Below are positions 59,206 to 64,000 of a DNA stretch of 64,000 nucleotides, piece by piece. Source of the stretch: Inia geoffrensis (taxonomy: Eukaryota > Chordata > Mammalia > Artiodactyla > Iniidae); assembly GCA_036417435.1 (NCBI GenBank), contig CM070919.1, positions 35,952,318 through 36,016,317 of the forward strand, read 5' to 3'. Within the stretch, counting starts at the first letter, position 1. Each line of letters starts with the position of its first letter. Below the pieces are notes generated by a model. The model was not told the origin of the DNA, ran no database searches, and saw only the letters and a list, made by a program, of their open reading frames with translations. Both the position numbers and the translations under genes were made by a program.

Positions 59206-59534
59206 GTCAGGGCACAAAGTTAACATACGATTAAGTGGGAGAATATATATATAGGTGTTTCGAGAAACTGTGCTTATAGGAACAGTGCATTAAATTCGTT
59301 AATAGCATTATAATATACAAGTATAACAAGTAAAAATACGATATACAAGTACAAAGATCCTTTGGGATAGGAGTCATACCTTCGGATGTTTTGTTTTGTT
59401 TTTGGAACTTAGGTTTTATTTTTTGGTTATTGTTATCAATTTTAATTTCAGAATCGAGCATGAAATCCTACACCTATTATATCTGCCCCAATATTGTTGT
59501 TATTGTTGTTTGGTAATCATACACTAAACTAAAT

Positions 59535-59800
59535 GCAGAAGTCACTTCTTCAAAGAAGACTTTCCTCGGCTCTTCATCTACATTATGTGTCCCAGTACGC
59601 TCACTCCTGGTCCCAGTAGGTTTTGCCCTGACCCTTGTCATACTTCGTAATTACGGGAATCTGTGAGTATCTGTCGACCATCCATCTCTCTCCCTGAATG
59701 ACTAAGTCCCCTGAAGGCGGGGGCAGGCCTCTGTTTTAATAACCCTGTCTTCCAGCTTCTGAGATAGTCCCTGTTACAACAGGAACTGCTCAATACCGTT
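59535..59800 (+). mobile_element. L2 LINE fragment, sense
   Basis: 'agaagtcacttcttcaaaga', 'agactttcctcggctcttca', 'gactaagtcccctgaaggcg', 'ggggcaggcctctgtttt' and 'ggaactgctcaata' follow the L2 3' end (GTCACCTCCTCAGAGAGGCCTTCCCTGAC, CTCCATGAGGGCAGGGACCTTGTCTGT). Confidence 0.7.
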
Positions 59801-60234
59801 GAAAAGAGAAGGAAGGGGAGAAGGTGAAAGTAAGGGAGGGGCAGCAAGGGAGACAGAATGGAATAAAATTAAATGCTTAATTTTAAATTCAGTTAATAAA
59901 TTTTATAAATCCAGGGTTCCATTAAAGCAACGAAGGGTATCCAGCTTTGTTAGTACATCACCTGCTTAACAGCCTCTTGCGATGATTTTTTTTCTTCTTT
60001 TTCTCTCCTTTCCTGTGCTGGGGTGGGTGACTTACATACCAAGAAAACGTTGAAAAAACATTTTTAATTCATATTACAAATTTTGTATCTTTGGTGACAT
60101 ATTCTCATGTAAAATAATCCAAATAGAATTGCTTAAAAGGCTTCAGAATTAAGAATATATGGAATTTGTGTAGGTAATAGATGTGAGACCCATATACCTT
60201 AAATTGGCACTTAAACTATCCATATAAAGTGGAC

Positions 60235-60449
60235 AGGGCTTCCCTGGTGGCGCAGTGGTTGAGAGTCCGCCTGCCGATGCAGGGGACACGGGTTCGTGCC
60301 CCGGTCCGGGAAGATCCCACGTGCCGCGGAGCGGCTGGGCCCGTGAGCCATGGCCGCTGAGCCTGCGCATCCGGAGCCTGTGCTCTGCAACAGGAGAGGC
60401 CACAACAGTGAGAGGCCTGCGTACCGCAAAAAAAAAAAAAAAAAAAAAT
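60235..60449 (+). mobile_element. CHR-type SINE, short young form
   Basis: 'agggcttccctggtggcgca', B box gggttcgtgccc, 'gccgcggagcggctgggccc', 'gcctgcgcatccggagcctg', and an A22 tail. The target duplication is unclear ('aaagtggac' left, 'aaaatgaac' right). The 67-84-codon frames over it are SINE translations. Confidence 0.96.
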
Positions 60450-62360
60450 GAACGTTAATAAAAATGAATGCCTAGCTCCTAAAAATGCAAAAACAAAAAC
60501 AAAACCTAATGTTTGTATCCTTTAAACTGGAATCTTGGACTTTATATTGCAAAAGCAAATGAGGAATGTCAAGTAAAGTTCAAGGGCAAGTTATGCAAAT
60601 GGAAAACTAATGGCTTTATTTTTCTCTGTGTTAGGCATCATTTCCTGAACATTGGAAGCAAAGTGTATATTTAAACCACTGTTAAATTTATCTTTGACAT
60701 ATTTTTTAAAGAAAAATAGGAATTAAAATGCAATTTGTATCTATTCTTGTACGTCATACTTTTCCCATCTATTTAGCATTAATGTAGGGAGAGCTATTCT
60801 TTTAGAAAATGTCAAAAAGAACAAATTACTCAAAATGGTACTGTTCATCTTAAGTAGGCTGTTTTGCCTTATTCTAATGTAATGAATTCTGTTAATAATA
60901 GGACTTATGTTTTCCCAGTTTTTCAAGATAATTTTAGTGACTCATGATCAAAAAACTGAAGGATAAGGAGAAAGCTATCTCAATGGAAAATATTTCAGCA
61001 CACTTATATACCAGCTAGCTATTTCTCGAGGGCAACTTTAAATCTAAATCAAGTCACAAATGGATTAAGACTGGTGATCTCACTCTGTCCTTTGGAAAAC
61101 TATGTATATCACAAAGTCCCTATGCATTTTGACACATCAGCAGCCCTTGCTTGAAATAGGCCCTGAATCAACAGCATGGAAACTCAATCTGCCTAGGGAT
61201 ATACTGGCCTTTAACTAAAGAGGGTTGATATTCTCTGATAGAACAATGGAGAAATCTCCCAACATCTATAATTTTGTGTATACTATAACTGGAACAGACG
61301 GCCTTGGTTTCAAGTCATCAACTGCTCATAAAATGATTATATATACTTTTTAGAACAGAAGTATGATAAGCGGGCTTTTAAGCTTTACTTGAACATGTAT
61401 TTTTTTAAAGCACTGACTTCGTTCCATATTTTATTTCTCCCAGAAGGTTATTTTTGCGTTCTCTCTCCAGCAGCCCTGGTCATGCAGAATACTCCCTGCT
61501 GATCACAGAGCTCTGTGACAGCCATTGCAGATTGCTAATGGTAACACCGCACGAGTGAATAGATGACTTTGGATGTCTGATTTAGCCCAGGGGTGCAAAG
61601 GGCCTGCTCAGAGAGGTATGATGAAGATACTTAGGAACAGTGAGACCCAAATTAGGAATAAGTAAATGTGTAAGCAATTTTCCATGGGCACATACTACCT
61701 TAAAATAATTGGAACCACTGTGCCCATTGCCTAAAGCTGCCTGATGCTTGCTATCGACTTATATCCTCCCTTCTATGCTGGCACTGAGCAAAATAAAGGA
61801 AAAAAGTAAAGCACCACCACGTGCATAAGCCAGGCTGCAGTGGGAACACGCAACTATTTTCAATTGTTTATTTGGTGCATTTTATTATTCTGCCATTTAA
61901 AATTGAGTGGGATCAGTGCACTCAAATTTGGATGGAGAAAAAAAATTTATTTTTCAAGTTACCAAACATAATTTTTTTTAAATTTTTAATGTTTTTCAAG
62001 ATATCTGAACAGTGACTTTATAAAGAAAAACAAACAAACTATTATTTTCTCCAGGATTTTCTAAAGAAAGAAAAACTCTGTTATTTGGGATATTTCAAAA
62101 GGTTGGTTCATACAACTTCTAGACATATCCTTTGAAAGAGTAAAAATCTTGCTGGCTCCATTCTCGGCCTCCTGCTGGTATATTAATGGTGACCTGTTAA
62201 TATTGGTGTTAAAAAGATAAAATTTAAATTATAAGCCAAAATCCTTACTCAGTGTAAGTGAAGATGTTAAATTAAAACCCAGAGCAGATTGAGAGATAGA
62301 AGAAAAAAAAAGAAGGACGAAATAGGAGATAGCATTCGGGGTGGAGTAGAGAGGAATGAG
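60450..62360. other. Unrecognised AT-rich sequence
   Basis: No gene or repeat family recognised. 61,430-61,640 is less AT-rich and free of low complexity ('ctccagcagccctggtcatg', 'gacagccattgcagattgct'), so it could be a conserved non-coding element. Confidence 0.35.
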
Positions 62361-62363
62361 GAG

Positions 62364-62615
62364 ATTGGGGTTAACAGAAACACACAGTATATATAAAATA
62401 GGTAAACAACAAGGTCCTACTGTAGAGCACAGGGAACTATATTCAATATCTTGTAATAACCTATAATGGAAAAGAATCTGAAAAAGAATAAATATATATG
62501 TGTATATATATATATGTATATATGTATAACTGAATCACTTTGCTGTACACCTGAAACTAACACAATGTTGTTAATTAACTGTACTTCAATACAAAAAGTA
62601 AAGAAAAAAAGAAAG
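62364..62615 (+). mobile_element. 5'-truncated L1 3' UTR, sense
   Basis: 'ggggttaacagaaacacaca', 'aggtcctactgtagagcaca', 'ggaactatattcaatatctt', 'gctgtacacctgaaactaac' and 'gtacttcaatacaaaaag' follow the same L1 3' UTR as the element at 8090-8418, with a (TATATG)n-like stretch at 62490-62530. No clear target duplication found. Confidence 0.9.
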
Positions 62616-63034
62616 GAAGAAAGACACTAGTTTACTGACATGGTCAGATTATAATTTTCACAATAATTATATTACCACTCGGAAAAAGACAGTTTAGAGT
62701 CAGGTTAAACTATATTGAGTTAGTACCCCAATCTATATGTATATATAACTAACATAAATTAGACATAAGCAGGCACCTAAAATACTTGTACTGTATTTTA
62801 AGTTATTCTAATTGCCTCTTCCACTCTAATTTTAATGCATCCAAATCATTTTTATCATATAAATGAAGTTTGAAAATGTCAGCCAAAATCCAAATTACAG
62901 AATTTTATTAATAGCAGATAGTTGAGTAAAATACTTGTAAGATGGGTAGGCAGATCCGATCCCTCCACTTTTTATACTGTGACTTAGCATCTGTCTTCTC
63001 TACGTCATACAGTCAAGCGCAATATGTGCCAGCC

Positions 63035-63072
63035 TGTTGGGGGATTGTTGGGGGATTGCTGGGGGATTGTTG
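63035..63072 (+). repeat. 11-bp G-rich tandem repeat x 3.5
   Basis: The unit tgttgggggat occurs three times (third with tgct) plus a partial copy. It has three runs of five G. Confidence 0.9.
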
Positions 63073-63267
63073 TCTCTGTTCCTTGTAGTGGACATCATGT
63101 AGGAAAGTTTGCTCCCCAGCTGAAGGGATTAAGGAAAGGAATTCTGTTTGGATAAAACAGGCTGTATCGAAGCCAAACAGTATCCAGCTGTACAGCTTAA
63201 AAGCCCATTATCTTACATGTGATAAAACAAACCAGCCTAAGTTGTATAGTGTGATGATCGCCTTTAA

Positions 63268-63284
63268 ACACACACACACACACA

Positions 63285-63324
<40 letters not shown>
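63268..63324. repeat. (AC)n microsatellite
   Basis: About 57 bp of AC/CA with a single CGCG interruption. Gives the cysteine/valine run of a spurious 115-codon minus-strand frame. Confidence 0.97.
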
Positions 63325-63325
<1 letters not shown>

Positions 63326-64000
63326 CTAGCTGCTTGCTCTCTGCCTCCAAAGTAAAGCTTACAGCCACAGTTAACTGTATACAAGATACTCAAGTGATGC
63401 TTAAAATAAGAGGCACTTTTTTCTTGCCAGGTTTTTAGCATCTCAAAATTCAAATGCCAGTGCTCAAATACCAATTTCCTGATCAAACTGTAGACTAAAG
63501 GAAATGAAATAAAACTGAATAAGTGGTACATAAAGATTTTTAAATGAATCTGCATCTATCTATGGAGTGATTAGTGATTTTCTTTGCTACTGAACTGTTG
63601 CGGCTACTCCAGTGAGAGCAGTTCTTACCCATTTATTCCAACCCTCAATTTCGAATGTACCTCAAGACTTCCCAGACAAGGAAGTTTACTTTATGGAATG
63701 CTTTGACATGGACTGTGAACAGGTTTCTTTGAATACATTTTAGAATCGATTTCCTCTGAAGACACAGCCTATACCACTGTAGCGAGAGAAATAACTAGAT
63801 TTGGCCGTACCACTGGTACAAGAGCTGTCTCAAACAGATGGGGAGCTCAGTCCTTCAGGAGCTATAAACAAAGAAAGCTCAAAACAATGCTGTATCTCAG
63901 TAAGACAAGTAATACATGAAAATAAGTCAATGACTAGGTGAATAGAAAGAAGATTCTAATTTTGCATATTTTGTTTTCTAACCTTCACTCTTTGCTCTCA

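Larger units (their letters stand above)
62616..64000. other. Unrecognised sequence to the window edge
   Basis: No gene or interspersed repeat recognised. Contains a small G-rich tandem repeat at 63035-63072 and the CA repeat at 63268-63324. Confidence 0.35.

Noticed and set aside
63035..63072. G-rich tandem repeat as a G-quadruplex
   Set aside because: Only three G5 runs are present; a canonical intramolecular quadruplex needs four tracts, so it is at best weak.
63208..63555. 115-codon minus-strand frame with a cysteine/valine repeat
   Set aside because: The repeat is the (AC)n microsatellite read on the opposite strand.
1..64000. A novel defence, mobile or biosynthetic gene system
   Set aside because: The window is mammalian non-coding DNA. 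Nothing beyond retrotransposon relics and tandem repeats shows organised coding content on either strand.

Overview
The window is vertebrate nuclear DNA, almost certainly from a cetacean and probably a toothed whale or dolphin. The diagnostic evidence is the SINE content: eleven tRNA-derived SINEs of the cetartiodactyl CHR type, six of them the short (~210 bp), A-tailed, nearly identical form typical of toothed-whale genomes. They sit with laurasiatherian L1 elements and much older mammalian L2 and MIR debris. I saw no ruminant BovB or Bov-A element. I found no protein-coding gene, RNA gene, CRISPR array or retroviral provirus that I can support. The ORFs of 60-262 codons are chance frames, SINE or minisatellite translations, or decayed L1 reading frames. 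The stretch reads as intergenic or deep-intronic sequence.

Layout. 1-5 kb is mostly unrecognised AT-rich sequence. 5.1-8.4 kb holds a long-form CHR SINE, an old L1 remnant and a 5'-truncated L1 tail with an AT palindrome. 10-13.6 kb has simple repeats, a 13-copy 35-bp minisatellite and an L2 broken by a SINE and an (AT)n run. 13.6-26.9 kb mixes MIR and L2 fragments, two more long-form SINEs, and C, GT and GATA simple repeats. 26.9-30.2 kb is the cleanest repeat-poor block and the best candidate for conserved non-coding DNA. 32.3-37.4 kb is the largest single feature: a minus-strand L1 that keeps its 5' UTR, ORF1 and most of ORF2 but lacks its 3' end. 38-42.3 kb holds MIR, L2 and old L1 pieces. 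42.9-60.5 kb contains all six young SINEs, a 9-copy minisatellite that appears to have grown out of a MIR element, an old L1 carrying a nested L1 insertion, and several L2 fragments. 60.5-64 kb is largely unrecognised, with one L1 tail and one CA repeat.

No genes act together here. The history is one of layered retrotransposition: L2/MIR first, then old L1, long-form CHR SINEs and laurasiatherian L1, and finally short CHR SINEs. Two MIR/L2-adjacent tracts were later amplified in tandem. Repeat family names rest on recognition by eye, without a repeat-library search. Boundaries of old fragments are approximate (tens of bases). Boundaries marked by target-site duplications are exact to a few bases.
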